DNA of 64,000 nt, from contig NZ_LZJN01000105.1 of the NCBI RefSeq assembly GCF_001667735.1, positions 62,001 through 126,000 on the forward strand. The letters are read 5' to 3'. Below the pieces are notes generated by a model. That model was not told the origin of the DNA, searched no databases, and worked only from the letters and a program-made list of their open reading frames with translations. This document shows positions 17,373-25,915 of this stretch, in pieces; position 1 is the first letter of the stretch, and each line of letters starts with the position of its first letter. Origin of the DNA: Mycobacterium sp. E183. Lineage in GTDB: Bacteria; Actinomycetota; Actinomycetes; Mycobacteriales; Mycobacteriaceae. A program made the translations under genes and the position numbers.

Positions 17373-18167
17373 CTAGCGCGCCGGGGCCTTGGGGCGCGCC
17401 CGCGACCCGGGCGCCTTGGCCGCCTTGCGCGCCCGTGACGGCGCCGCCTTGCCGCCTTTCGCCCCCTTGCCCTCCTCGATCAACCGGCCGGCGTGATCGA
17501 GGATGCAGCCGAGGCCGTACTCGAAATTGGTCTCGTCGGGGGCGCCGATCCGGTGACCGATCCGGCTGACCTGAGCCAGCAGCGGGGTCTTCTCGGGGTC
17601 GATGGCGACGGCGTCCTCGATCGCGCGCGCGCCCTCGCCGGAGGATTGGTTCTTTTCGTACAGCCGCTGCAGCACCACCGATCCACGGACGTGCACCGAG
17701 ACCGCCGAGTAGGTGTCGAAGGCATCCTCCGGCGACAGGCCGGCCTCGACCAGGTTGGCGATCGCCTTCTCCATCTCCTCGGCGCCCAATCGCGCCGCCT
17801 TCGGGCTGAGCGCGGCCCGAATCAGGATCAGGTCGCACAGAATTGGGTTGCCCATGAACGTTTTCCGCATCAGGCGCGCATGGTTGCGCAACGTCTCGCG
17901 CCAGTCGCTGGCCTCGACGTAGGGGGTGGCGAACACGTACTTGCTCAGCGCGCGATCGGTCATCGCGTTGAGCAGGTCGTCCTTCTTGCGGAAGTACCAG
18001 TAGATGCTCGTAACGCCGACGCCGAGGTGTTTGCCCAGCAGCGGCATGCTCAAGTTGTCGATGGACACTTGCTCCGCGAGTTCGAATGCGCCACTGATGA
18101 TGTCATCGGGATTGATGGATCCGCGTTCGCGTCGTTGACGCTTGTCGGCGATAGCCTGCTTTGCCAC
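17373..18167 (-). CDS. TetR-family regulator, candidate master repressor of the 19-bp-site regulon
   Basis: A 264-residue TetR-type protein. The DNA-binding domain includes NPDDIISGAFELAEQV, LSMPLLGKHLGVGVTSIYWYFRKKDDLL (residues about 40-68, in part), the hallmark recognition helix. The C-terminal half is helical and ends in a Lys/Arg/Ala-rich tail (KGAKGGKAAPSRARKAAK), common in actinobacterial DNA-binding proteins. The GTG at 18167 is chosen because GGAGG lies eight bases upstream; the frame extends to 18227. A copy of the 19-bp palindrome lies in its own upstream region (18299-18317), which suggests autoregulation. It is the only regulator in the window beside such a site. Confidence 0.88.
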   Translation of the reverse strand: MAKQAIADKRQRRERGSINPDDIISGAFELAEQVSIDNLSMPLLGKHLGVGVTSIYWYFRKKDDLLNAMTDRALSKYVFATPYVEASDWRETLRNHARLMRKTFMGNPILCDLILIRAALSPKAARLGAEEMEKAIANLVEAGLSPEDAFDTYSAVSVHVRGSVVLQRLYEKNQSSGEGARAIEDAVAIDPEKTPLLAQVSRIGHRIGAPDETNFEYGLGCILDHAGRLIEEGKGAKGGKAAPSRARKAAKAPGSRARPKAPAR

Positions 18168-18298
18168 TACGGGCACCTCCATCACGATGTATCCTGTGCA
18201 TGCGGTCGGAGAGCCGTGCCAACTCACCTGCGCATACGTAGGCGTGTCGCCGCTCGACGATGGCCGTCAACCGGGCTTCCGTGCGCTTTTCCATCTGC

Positions 18299-18317
18299 TA
18301 CTGTAATACCTATCGTA
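18299..18317. promoter_or_regulatory. 19-bp palindromic operator, site 2
   Basis: TACTGTAA-TAC-CTATCGTA. The left half is identical to the perfect copy, the right half matches 5 of 8. It lies in the divergent region between the TetR gene (start 18167) and the plus-strand SDR relic and lyase (18404, 18653), so it would allow autoregulation and control of the lyase transcript. Confidence 0.6.
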
Positions 18318-18403
18318 GGCTTTTTGGTAACGAAGGCTGGACGGGCGAAGGTGACCGGGCACAAGCCATTGAACGAGTCACCAGATGAGCCACGGGAATT
18401 GCC

Positions 18404-18608
18404 ATGGATCTAGGCCTGGCGAATGCCGCCACGGTGGTCGTCGGTGATAGCCGCGGGATGGGTTTGGCGGCGGCGCGCTGTCTCGCCGACGAGGGCGGCC
18501 GGGTGGCGTTGGTGGGCCGCAGCCGGGAGGCATTCGCCGAACTCGCCGGGTGCAACTCGCACGTAACCGGGGCCAACATATGTCGACGGCGGTGCGGACT
18601 TCACCTGA
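18404..18608 (+). pseudogene. SDR gene remnant with large internal deletion
   Basis: The first ~48 codons encode a normal SDR start, with TVVVGDSRGMGLAAARCLADE (in parts) and the cofactor helix. This is joined directly to what reads, in a shifted frame, as the C-terminal end of an SDR: SHVTGANI then VDGGADFT and a stop at 18606-18608. The middle of the enzyme, including the NNAG and YxxxK regions, is missing, so roughly 600 bp have been lost at a junction near 18550, with an added frame shift at about 18590. The uninterrupted frame read from ATG 18404 goes on to 18643 as nonsense. The gene is dead but its operator-bearing promoter remains in front of the DHDPS-like gene. Confidence 0.8.
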
Positions 18609-18652
18609 CCGCCCGGATCGAAGGAACTCGGCTGAGGAGATAGGGGTCGACT

Positions 18653-19660
18653 GTGGCGACGGCACGTGAGGCACGCGCCTGGGCGCGCGGGGCATTGCGG
18701 GGAATCGGCGACTCCCTCTACACCCCGTTCTGCGGCCCGGACGGCGACGACATCGACTGGGAGGCATACCGGACGCTGGTCCGCTACTGCGTCGGCGACC
18801 TCGGACACCCGATGTTGTGGTGCACCAGCGGGCTCTCCGAATTCTGGTCGTTGACCCTCGATGAGCGAAAGCGCTTGCTGGAGGTGGCAATCGAGGAGGG
18901 ACGCGCCGCCAACCCCGACGTCGTCGTGCAGGCGTGCACGGCGGCCCTCTCGGCGAAGGACTGTCTGAACCTGACCCTGCACGCCCAGGAGGTCGGCGCC
19001 GACATCGTCTACATCCAAACGCCGATGATGGAGGTGCATGGCGGCGAGGGCGTGTTGCGATTCTTCGAATACATCGCCTCGCGCACCGACATCGCACTGG
19101 GCATGTTCAACTCGCCGTCGTCCGGCTACGTCCTGACCGCGGCCGAAAGCGCGCGGATCTACGACGAGGTGCCGGCGGTGTGCGCCACCAAGGAGGGTGC
19201 CTTCCGGCCGGCGAACAGCCGCCTACTGCACGAGTTGGCGCCCGGCCTGGTGCTGTGGGAGTGCGACAAGACGGTGTATCGCGCGGGATGGCTGCGTGAC
19301 GGGATCGTCTGCCCCGCGCAACTGGGCACCACCGGCTATCTGTTCGACACGCCGCAGCGGCGATTGTTCTCTCAGTACTGGGATTTGGTGCAAAGCGACA
19401 AGCTGCTGGAGGCGATGGACTTCGGCCGCGAGTCGGGCCTGGACCAGTTCGACCTCGACGTCGGATCCTGGTGGACCTGTTACCCCGGACGGCCCGACTA
19501 CTTCACCCACTGGGGCGGCGCATTCAAATACGCCGCTTCGCTACTGGGCCTGCCGATCGGCGCCTACCCGCATTCGCGCCCGCCGCAAGCGGAGTTGCCG
19601 CCCGAGGCCAAGTCGCAGATCGAGGAGGCTTATCGCCGCCTCGGGCTCATCGGAACGTAG
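18653..19660 (+). CDS. dihydrodipicolinate synthase/N-acetylneuraminate lyase family protein
   Basis: A 335-residue class I aldolase of the DapA superfamily. The Schiff-base lysine is Lys180 in VCATKEGAF, and the barrel strands VVVQACTAALS and ADIVYIQTPMM are recognisable. The GTG start at 18653 follows GAGGAGATAG. It is longer than DapA and sits among catabolic genes, not lysine genes, so it is more likely a retro-aldolase or hydratase-aldolase acting on a pyruvate-linked intermediate, as in steroid or aromatic side-chain cleavage. That is inference. It probably shares the promoter at operator site 2. Confidence 0.85.
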   Translation: MATAREARAWARGALRGIGDSLYTPFCGPDGDDIDWEAYRTLVRYCVGDLGHPMLWCTSGLSEFWSLTLDERKRLLEVAIEEGRAANPDVVVQACTAALSAKDCLNLTLHAQEVGADIVYIQTPMMEVHGGEGVLRFFEYIASRTDIALGMFNSPSSGYVLTAAESARIYDEVPAVCATKEGAFRPANSRLLHELAPGLVLWECDKTVYRAGWLRDGIVCPAQLGTTGYLFDTPQRRLFSQYWDLVQSDKLLEAMDFGRESGLDQFDLDVGSWWTCYPGRPDYFTHWGGAFKYAASLLGLPIGAYPHSRPPQAELPPEAKSQIEEAYRRLGLIGT

Positions 19661-19700
19661 TGACTCGGCAAAAGGGTTGCGCCACAAGTCGACTGACGAG

Positions 19701-19735
19701 CAAGGGTCCGGTCACCACCGGTGACCGGACCCTTG
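19701..19735. terminator. bidirectional hairpin terminator
   Basis: A perfect 16-bp stem (CAAGGGTCCGGTCACC and its complement) with a 3-base loop, lying between the convergent lyase gene (ends 19660) and the CsbD-like gene (ends 19750). Runs of T are short, as is usual in mycobacteria. Confidence 0.8.
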
Positions 19736-19749
19736 TCATCCCCTTGTTC

Positions 19750-19989
19750 TTACTGCTGTTCGGCCTTCTCGCGCGCCTCCGCGGCCTTGGCCTTGCCGCG
19801 CGCCTTCTCGGCCGCGGCTTCCTTCTTCGCCGCGCTGCGCTGCGCGTCGGCCTTGTCCTGCTGAGCCTGACCCTCGTTGACCAGATCGTTGCGGCCGATG
19901 ATCGTGCCGACGATCTCCTTGGCCTTTCCGAAGACAGCCTCGACGATGCCCTGGATGGCCTCGATCGGACCGCTCTTGATGTCCACCAT
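19750..19989 (-). CDS. CsbD-like small stress protein
   Basis: A 79-residue highly charged protein. GKAKEIVGTIIGRNDLVNEGQAQQ (read in pieces) is the CsbD signature of a short helical pair, followed by a Lys/Ala/Glu-rich coiled tail. CsbD-like proteins are general-stress proteins of unknown mechanism. The ATG at 19989 has GGGAGGGGAAA upstream. It faces the crotonase operon across a 284-bp intergenic region that holds operator site 3. Confidence 0.85.
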   Translation of the reverse strand: MVDIKSGPIEAIQGIVEAVFGKAKEIVGTIIGRNDLVNEGQAQQDKADAQRSAAKKEAAAEKARGKAKAAEAREKAEQQ

Positions 19990-20201
19990 GGCGTTTCCCC
20001 TCCCTGCTAGTGGGTGTCCTTAGTCGCTTTCCCACATCGGCGGTCGAAGAAAACGTGGTGGGGACGTGGTGCTCGCCACAATGGGCGGATACAGGCACCG
20101 GTCCGCCGGTCCGTATACCGCGGTCGACCGCTCGGCTCAGCAAGCCGAAACGCGCTGTTCGGCCGGGGTTCGGGGGGCTGGGCGGCGGTTGTGGAAAACA
20201 G

Positions 20202-20220
20202 TACCGATAGGTATACAGTA
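20202..20220. promoter_or_regulatory. 19-bp palindromic operator, site 3
   Basis: TACCGATA-GGT-ATACAGTA. The right half matches the perfect copy at 7 of 8 positions, the left at 5 of 8, with the same spacer. It is 53 bp upstream of the crotonase that opens the 20.3-27.1 kb operon. TACAGT within the right half could serve as a -10 element (TANNNT), so binding would block the promoter. Confidence 0.68.
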
Positions 20221-20273
20221 TGCGTACAAATGCCGCGGAATTCGTGGGCGACCGTGAGGAGGTACGGGGGTAG

Positions 20274-21116
20274 ATGTCCGGCAGCGACGACGCTTCCGAG
20301 GACGCGGTGCTCTACGAGGCGACCGCCAGCGGCGTCGCGGTTTTGACGTTCAACCGCCCGGACCGCCTCAACGCATGGGGCCCGGACATCGCCGCCGGGT
20401 TCTACGACGCGATCGACCGGGCCGAACAGGACCCGGCCGTCCGGGTGATCGTGCTGACCGGGCGGGGCAAGGGTTTCTGCGCCGGCGCATATCTGGGCAC
20501 GCCGAGTTCCGCACCGAGCTACGGCGACACGATGGAGAAGGCGAGCCAGACCAACCTCGCCGACCTCGTGGGCGAACGGCCACCGCATTTTGTGACCACG
20601 CTGCGCAAGCCCGTGATCGCGGCCATCAACGGCGCCTGCGTCGGCATCGGCCTGACCCAGGCGCTCATGTGCGACGTCCGGTTCGCATCCGCCGGCGCCA
20701 AGTTCGCCGCGGTCTTCGCCCGCCGCGGACTGATCGCCGAGTTCGGCATTTCCTGGATCCTCCCGCGTCTCACCACGTGGGGCGCCGCGCTGGATCTGCT
20801 GCTGAGTGGCCGCACCTTCCTCGCCGAAGAGGCGGCCGAGCTCGGCCTGGTCAAGGAAGTCGTCGCGCCCGAAGATCTGATGAAGCGTGCGCTGGACTAT
20901 GCGGAGGACATCGCCCGCAACTGCTCGCCCGCTTCCATGGAAGTGATCAAGCGACAGGTGTACGGCGACGCCACTCGCGACGTGGTCGATGCCACCTCGC
21001 GCGCCGAGGTGTTGCTGCACGAGGCGATGCCGCGGCCGGACGTCATCGAAGGCATCACCAGCTTCCTCGAGAAGCGGCCCCCGCAGTTTCCCTCGCTCAA
21101 CTCGACCGACGCCTAG
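20274..21116 (+). CDS. enoyl-CoA hydratase/isomerase family protein (crotonase 5)
   Basis: A 280-residue crotonase opening a six-gene plus-strand operon. It shows VAVLTFNRPDRLNAWGPDI, the oxyanion segment GRGKGFCAGAYLG, and INGACVGIGLTQALMCDVRFAS. At the usual first Glu position there is Thr (GIGLT). RGLIAEFGISWILPRL has an acidic residue in the position used by enoyl-CoA isomerases. The C-terminus EGITSFLEKRPPQFPS is typical. A G-rich ribosome-binding region precedes ATG 20274. Confidence 0.88.
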   Translation: MSGSDDASEDAVLYEATASGVAVLTFNRPDRLNAWGPDIAAGFYDAIDRAEQDPAVRVIVLTGRGKGFCAGAYLGTPSSAPSYGDTMEKASQTNLADLVGERPPHFVTTLRKPVIAAINGACVGIGLTQALMCDVRFASAGAKFAAVFARRGLIAEFGISWILPRLTTWGAALDLLLSGRTFLAEEAAELGLVKEVVAPEDLMKRALDYAEDIARNCSPASMEVIKRQVYGDATRDVVDATSRAEVLLHEAMPRPDVIEGITSFLEKRPPQFPSLNSTDA

Positions 21117-21146
21117 CGTTCGCCGGGGATGCCGGAAAGGAAGATC

Positions 21147-22349
21147 ATGGCCAGTTTGGGTTACCAGGCGATCGACGTCGACAACCACTACTACGAGCCT
21201 CTGGACGCTTTCACCCGCCACCTCGACAGGGCGTTCAAGAGCCGCGGCGTCCAGATGGTCACTCAGGGCAAGCGCACTCTGGCGGTTATCGGCGGTCGAG
21301 TCAACCACTTCGTGCCGAACCCCACGTTCGACCCGATCATCGTGCCGGGTTGTCTGGATCTGTTGTTCCGCGGGGAGATTCCCGAAGGCGTGGACCCGGC
21401 ATCCCTGATGAAGGTCGAGCGGCTCGCCGACCACCCGGAGTACCAGAATCGTGACGCCCGGGTCGCGGTGATGGACACTCAGGACATCGAAACCGTGTTC
21501 ATGCTGCCGACTTTCGCGTGCGGGGTCGAGGAGGCGCTCAAGGGCGACATCGAGGCGACGATGGCGTCGGTGCACGCGTTCAACCTGTGGCTCGACGAGG
21601 ACTGGGGCTTCGACCGACCCGATCATCGCATCATCGCCGCGCCGATCATCTCGCTGGCCGATCCGGCGAAGGCGCTGGAAGAGGTGGAGTTCGTGTTGGG
21701 GCGCGGCGCCAAGCTGGTGCTGGTGCGGCCGGCGCCGGTGCCCGGCTTGGTCAAGCCGCGGTCGTTGGGGCATCCCAGCCATGACCCGGTGTGGGCCCGG
21801 CTGGCCGAGGCGGGAGTCCCGGTCGGATTCCATCTCAGCGACAGCGGCTATCTGCACATCGCGGCGGCGTGGGGCGGCAAAGCGACGTTCGAGGGTTTCG
21901 GCGCGAAGGATCCACTGGACAACGTGCTCCTCGACGACCGCGCCATCCACGACACGATGGCCTCGATGATCGTGCACGGCGTGTTCACCCGCCATCCGAA
22001 ACTCAAGGCGGTCAGCATCGAGAACGGATCCTACTTCGTCCACCGGCTGATCAAGCGGTTGAAGAAGGCGGCCAACACTCAGCCCCGTGACTTTCCCGAG
22101 GACCCGGTCGAGCAGTTGCGCAACAACGTATGGATCGCCCCCTACTACGAGGACGACCTGCGCGAACTGGCCAAGGTGATCGGCATCGACAAGATCTTGT
22201 TCGGTTCCGACTGGCCGCACGGCGAGGGCCTCGAGACGCCGGTTTCGTTCACCGAGGAGCTCACCGACTTCAGCCCTGCCGAAATCCGTAAAGTGATGCG
22301 CGACAACGCCCTTGACCTGCTCGGCGTCCCGGTCGCCTCGGCCGTCTAG
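21147..22349 (+). CDS. amidohydrolase-2 family metal-dependent hydrolase
   Basis: A 400-residue TIM-barrel amidohydrolase of the amidohydrolase_2 (ACMSD-like) family. It begins GYQAIDVDNHYYEPLDAF, giving the D-x-D-x-H metal site at the N-terminus. VPVGFHLSDSGY supplies a His and ILFGSDWPHGEG the catalytic Asp near residue 350. ATG 21147 is preferred over 21129 because GGAAAGGA sits five bases before it. Such enzymes decarboxylate or hydrolyse carboxylated rings. In this operon with FadD and acyl-CoA dehydrogenases it may hydrolyse or decarboxylate a ring intermediate. The substrate is unknown. Confidence 0.86.
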   Translation: MASLGYQAIDVDNHYYEPLDAFTRHLDRAFKSRGVQMVTQGKRTLAVIGGRVNHFVPNPTFDPIIVPGCLDLLFRGEIPEGVDPASLMKVERLADHPEYQNRDARVAVMDTQDIETVFMLPTFACGVEEALKGDIEATMASVHAFNLWLDEDWGFDRPDHRIIAAPIISLADPAKALEEVEFVLGRGAKLVLVRPAPVPGLVKPRSLGHPSHDPVWARLAEAGVPVGFHLSDSGYLHIAAAWGGKATFEGFGAKDPLDNVLLDDRAIHDTMASMIVHGVFTRHPKLKAVSIENGSYFVHRLIKRLKKAANTQPRDFPEDPVEQLRNNVWIAPYYEDDLRELAKVIGIDKILFGSDWPHGEGLETPVSFTEELTDFSPAEIRKVMRDNALDLLGVPVASAV

Positions 22350-22361
22350 CCGCTTCCCGCT

Positions 22362-24029
22362 ATGAGCGAATGGACCGTGGGCGCCGTTCTGGACGCCATC
22401 GCCGACGTCGTGCCCGACCGCCTGATGACCGTATGCGGAGAACGCAAGAGCACGTTCGCCGAATCGGCGCGCCGCACCAATCGATTGGCGAACTACCTCG
22501 AGGACAAAGGGTTCGGTGTATACGCCCCGCGTGATGAGCTGCAGCGCTGGGAATGCGGTCAGGACCGGATCGCGCTCATCATGTACAACGACCTTTACCC
22601 CGACATGGTGATCGGATGCCTCAAGGCGCGCACCGTCCCGGTCAACGTGAATCACCACTACTCGCCCCGGGAGATTCGCGAGCTGCTCGACTACGTGCGC
22701 CCACGGGGCATCATCTACCATCGCTCGCTCGGCGCGCGGTTCGCCGACGTGCTGCCCCCGATCGGCACGGAGTTGCTGATATCCATCGACGATGGCAGCG
22801 CCGTTCCCCAACTGCCGAAGGCGATCTCGCTCGACGACGTGCTGGCCGCCGCCAGTCCCGACCGCGAAGATGCGGGATCCCCGGATGACCTCATCATGAT
22901 GTGCACCGGCGGAACGACCGGACGCCCGAAGGGTGTGCTGTGGCGCCAGAGCGACATGTACGTGTCGTCGATGGTGGGCGCCGACCATGCCAGCGTCACC
23001 GAGATCCACGACAAGGTCGCCGGGGGCGGGCAGCCGTGGTTCGCCGTTTCTCCGCTGATGCACGCGGCCGGCATGTGGACCGCCTTCGCCGCGCTCTGCG
23101 CGGGCTTGCCGGTGGTGCTCTACGACGACCGCAACAAGCTCGACGTGCGGTCGGTGTGGGAAACCGCCGAGCGGGAGAAGGTGGGCATGATGACCATGGT
23201 GGGCGATGCGTACGCCGGGCCGCTGATCGAGGAGCTGCGCACGCGTGCCTACGACCTGTCCTCGTTGCAGGCGATCGGCACCGGAGGGGCCGCCACCAAC
23301 GCGAAACACAAACGCGCGCTGATGGAATGCCTGCCACACATCACGATCATCGAGGGCTACGGGTCTTCGGAGAGCGGGAACATGGCGTTCGGTCACAGCC
23401 GCGAAGGGAACGCCAGCGAGACGTTCCAGCCCAGGGAGGGCGCTACCGTCGTGTCGGCCGACCGCAGCCGGTTCCTGCGGCCGGGTGAGCAGGAGGTCGG
23501 CTGGGCCGCCAGGACCGGCCGCATCCCGCTCGGTTACTTCGGCGACCCCGAAGCCACGCAGCGGACCTTCCCGGAGATCGATGGCCGGCGGGTGGTGGTA
23601 CCGGGCGACCGCGCATCTTTGGAAGCCGACGGGACCATCCGCCTGTTCGGTCGCGATTCGCTGGTCGTGAACACCGGGGGTGAAAAGGTTTTCGTCGAAG
23701 AGGTCGAGGAGGTGCTGCGCGCGCTTCCCGGCATCGTCGACGCCCTGGTGGTGGGCCGGCCAAGCGAGCGGTGGGGGGAGGAGGTTGTCGCGCTCGTCGC
23801 GACCCGACCCGATGCCCACCTGAGCCGGGACGCCCTGCACGGCGCGTGCACGACGCAGCTGGCGCACTTCAAGGCGCCCAAGGCCTTCATCTTCGTCGAA
23901 CGGATTGAACGCCTCGGCAACGGCAAGCCCAACTACCGATGGGCCAAAGAGCGAGCCAGTCAACGAGATCCGGTGATCGCGCTCGTCCCATCCGATCCCG
24001 AAGGAAGTCGTGAACACCAAAGCGATTGA
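22362..24029 (+). CDS. acyl-CoA synthetase, FadD family
   Basis: A 555-residue AMP-forming ligase. The P-loop is MMCTGGTTGRPKGVLWRQSD near residue 180, followed by GYGSSESGNMAFGHS (A5), VVVPGDRASLEADG (A7), GRDSLVVNTGGEKVFVEEVE (A8) and LGNGKPNYRWAK at the C-terminus (A10 Lys). The GGTTG-x-PKGVLWR form and the PNYRWAK ending are those of the mycobacterial ligases that activate sterol-like or branched acids, and they are shared with the ligase at 37739-39403. It is the third gene of the operon under site 3. The following amidohydrolase gene overlaps it by 20 bp. Confidence 0.9.
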   Translation: MSEWTVGAVLDAIADVVPDRLMTVCGERKSTFAESARRTNRLANYLEDKGFGVYAPRDELQRWECGQDRIALIMYNDLYPDMVIGCLKARTVPVNVNHHYSPREIRELLDYVRPRGIIYHRSLGARFADVLPPIGTELLISIDDGSAVPQLPKAISLDDVLAAASPDREDAGSPDDLIMMCTGGTTGRPKGVLWRQSDMYVSSMVGADHASVTEIHDKVAGGGQPWFAVSPLMHAAGMWTAFAALCAGLPVVLYDDRNKLDVRSVWETAEREKVGMMTMVGDAYAGPLIEELRTRAYDLSSLQAIGTGGAATNAKHKRALMECLPHITIIEGYGSSESGNMAFGHSREGNASETFQPREGATVVSADRSRFLRPGEQEVGWAARTGRIPLGYFGDPEATQRTFPEIDGRRVVVPGDRASLEADGTIRLFGRDSLVVNTGGEKVFVEEVEEVLRALPGIVDALVVGRPSERWGEEVVALVATRPDAHLSRDALHGACTTQLAHFKAPKAFIFVERIERLGNGKPNYRWAKERASQRDPVIALVPSDPEGSREHQSD

Positions 24030-24840
24030 TTGCCTGGTGAACGTCCACTTCGGGGAAGCCGAATCTCAGCCGACGTGGATGCTCAAGGTCAGGGACGACT
24101 ACTTCAAGGGTCCCGAGTCGATGTTCGCCCCGGTCGACCTCTCCGAGCTGCTCGCCGAGATGGACGAACAGGGCGTACAGCAGGCGATCCTGATGGACTC
24201 GCTCGCCAACCCGTCCACGACCGCGCGCAAATTCGTCGAGGCCAGGCCCGAGCGGTTCGCGCTGGCCATGGGCGGTGTCAACCTGCTGCGCCCGGTGCGG
24301 TCGCTGCGCGAGCTGACCGCGGTCGCGGCGGACCTCCCCGTCGCGTATGCCGTAGTGGGGCCGAGCTTTTGGGGTGACGGCCAGTACCCGCCCAGCGACG
24401 CCGTGTATTACCCGCTCTACGCAAAGTGCGCGGAGCTGGACCTTCCGCTGTGTGTGAACACCGGAATTCCGGGACCGCCCATACCCGGCGAGGTCCAGCA
24501 CCCGATGCACCTGGACCGGGTGTGCGTGCGCTTTCCCGAGCTGCGGCTGTGCATGATTCACGGTGCCGACCCGTGGTGGGACGTCGCCATCCGATTGCTG
24601 CTCAAGTACGCCAACCTGCGCCTGATGACGTCGGCGTGGTCGCCCAAACGGCTGCCGGAGAGCCTGCTGCACTACATGCGCACTCGTGGCCCCAACAAGG
24701 TGATCTACGCGTCCGACTGGCCGGTGTTGCCCATGCGCCGGGTTATCCCCGAAGCCCGCGCGCTGGATCTTCCCGCCGAGGTACTGGACAACTACCTTTA
24801 CAACAACGCGCGAGACTTCTTCTTCGGGAAGGACGAGTAA
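24010..24840 (+). CDS. amidohydrolase-2 family protein, short form
   Basis: A 276-residue amidohydrolase_2 protein starting at GTG 24010, inside the end of the ligase gene, with AAGGAAG just upstream. The N-terminal metal motif is AIDCLVNVHFG, the central LCVNTGIPGPPIPGE has Asn where His is common, LCMIHGADPWWD keeps a His, and VIYASDWPVLPM has the catalytic Asp near residue 238. It is more than 100 residues shorter than the amidohydrolase two genes upstream. The two are not close paralogs, so they probably act on different intermediates. Confidence 0.84.
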   Translation: MNTKAIDCLVNVHFGEAESQPTWMLKVRDDYFKGPESMFAPVDLSELLAEMDEQGVQQAILMDSLANPSTTARKFVEARPERFALAMGGVNLLRPVRSLRELTAVAADLPVAYAVVGPSFWGDGQYPPSDAVYYPLYAKCAELDLPLCVNTGIPGPPIPGEVQHPMHLDRVCVRFPELRLCMIHGADPWWDVAIRLLLKYANLRLMTSAWSPKRLPESLLHYMRTRGPNKVIYASDWPVLPMRRVIPEARALDLPAEVLDNYLYNNARDFFFGKDE

Positions 24841-24842
24841 CG

Positions 24843-25901
24843 ATGGACCGCTTCGAACTACGCAGGCTGGATTACAGCTTGTCCGACGATCACGTCGCCC
24901 TGCAGGCGGCCTACAAGCAGTTCTTCAAGACCCACTGTCCGATCGAAACGGTGCGTGCCGCAGAGCAATCCGGTTTCGACAAGAGTCTCTGGGAGAGGTT
25001 GTGCGGGATGGGCGCCACCACGATGGCGCTGTCGGAGTCGTGTGGCGGTGACGGCGCCACCCTGGTCGATCTCACCCTGGTGGCCGAGGAGATCGGCCGG
25101 TCCCTCGCGCCGGTTCCGTGGATCGACCACGTCTGCACCGCGCGGCTGCTGGGGCGCCTCGGCGCGCTGGGGGAGGGCGCCGCCGGGATAGCCGAGGGCG
25201 AACAGCTGGCCGCCCTGGACCCGCGGATCGACGATGGGCGCGGTCCGCGGTTGATCCCCTCGGGGTCGATCGCCGATCACATCGTCGTCCGCGACGGCGA
25301 CCAAGTCGTGCGCCTGACCTTTGGCACCCGTCCGGCGAAGGTAGACAACATCGGCCGGCTGCCGATGGCCTGGGTGGACCCAGCTGCGGCGGACGCCCGT
25401 GAGGTCGTCGCCGAGGGGCCCGAGGCACTAGCCGCTTACCGGCTGGCCCTGGACGAGTGGCGGCTGCTGACCGCGGCGGCGCTCGTCGGGCTGGTGGAGG
25501 AGACCATGACCATCGCGGCCGAATTCGCCAAGACCCGGTACACGTTGGGGGTGCCCATCTCCACGCTGCAGGGGATTTCGCACCCGCTCGCGAACATGGC
25601 CATCACCGTGCAAGGCGGCCGGAATCTGGCCCGACGCGCCGCCTGGTTCCTGGACAACGAACCCGACGAACGGCCCGAATTGGCGCCTTCCGCATTCGTA
25701 TTCATGGCAGAGGAGGCCGCCAGGGCGGCGACGATGGCGGTCCACATTCAAGGCGGGCTGGGCGTTTCCGCCGAAGCCGCGGCGACGGCGTATCTGGTGC
25801 GGGCCCGGGGCTGGCCGCTGGCCGGCGGCGATCCGGGCGCGACGGCACAACGGGTGGCGCAGATCGTGGCCGCCCGCGAGGGCGCGGCGCAGCCGGCATA
25901 G
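24843..25901 (+). CDS. acyl-CoA dehydrogenase, small (non-catalytic-type) subunit
   Basis: A 352-residue divergent acyl-CoA dehydrogenase, two bases after the amidohydrolase stop. The N-terminal helical domain is clear (WERLCGMGATTMALSESCGGDGAT, VAEEIGRSLAPVPWI), but the middle FAD loop is shortened. The C-terminal part retains TRYTLGVPISTLQGISHPLANM and VHIQGGLGVSAEAAA. There is no Glu-Gly-Thr segment near the end. Small partners of this type form alpha2beta2 dehydrogenases with a larger acyl-CoA dehydrogenase in mycobacterial sterol side-chain degradation. The larger partner follows 14 bases downstream. Confidence 0.86.
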   Translation: MDRFELRRLDYSLSDDHVALQAAYKQFFKTHCPIETVRAAEQSGFDKSLWERLCGMGATTMALSESCGGDGATLVDLTLVAEEIGRSLAPVPWIDHVCTARLLGRLGALGEGAAGIAEGEQLAALDPRIDDGRGPRLIPSGSIADHIVVRDGDQVVRLTFGTRPAKVDNIGRLPMAWVDPAAADAREVVAEGPEALAAYRLALDEWRLLTAAALVGLVEETMTIAAEFAKTRYTLGVPISTLQGISHPLANMAITVQGGRNLARRAAWFLDNEPDERPELAPSAFVFMAEEAARAATMAVHIQGGLGVSAEAAATAYLVRARGWPLAGGDPGATAQRVAQIVAAREGAAQPA

Positions 25902-25915
25902 GAAGGAGCGGCACT

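Noticed and set aside
20007..24020. Very long antisense open frame (about 1337 codons) opposite the crotonase, amidohydrolase and FadD genes
   Set aside because: It is the usual mirror frame of high-GC coding sequence, has no family similarity in its translation and is His/Arg/Val-biased; the plus-strand genes are fully supported.
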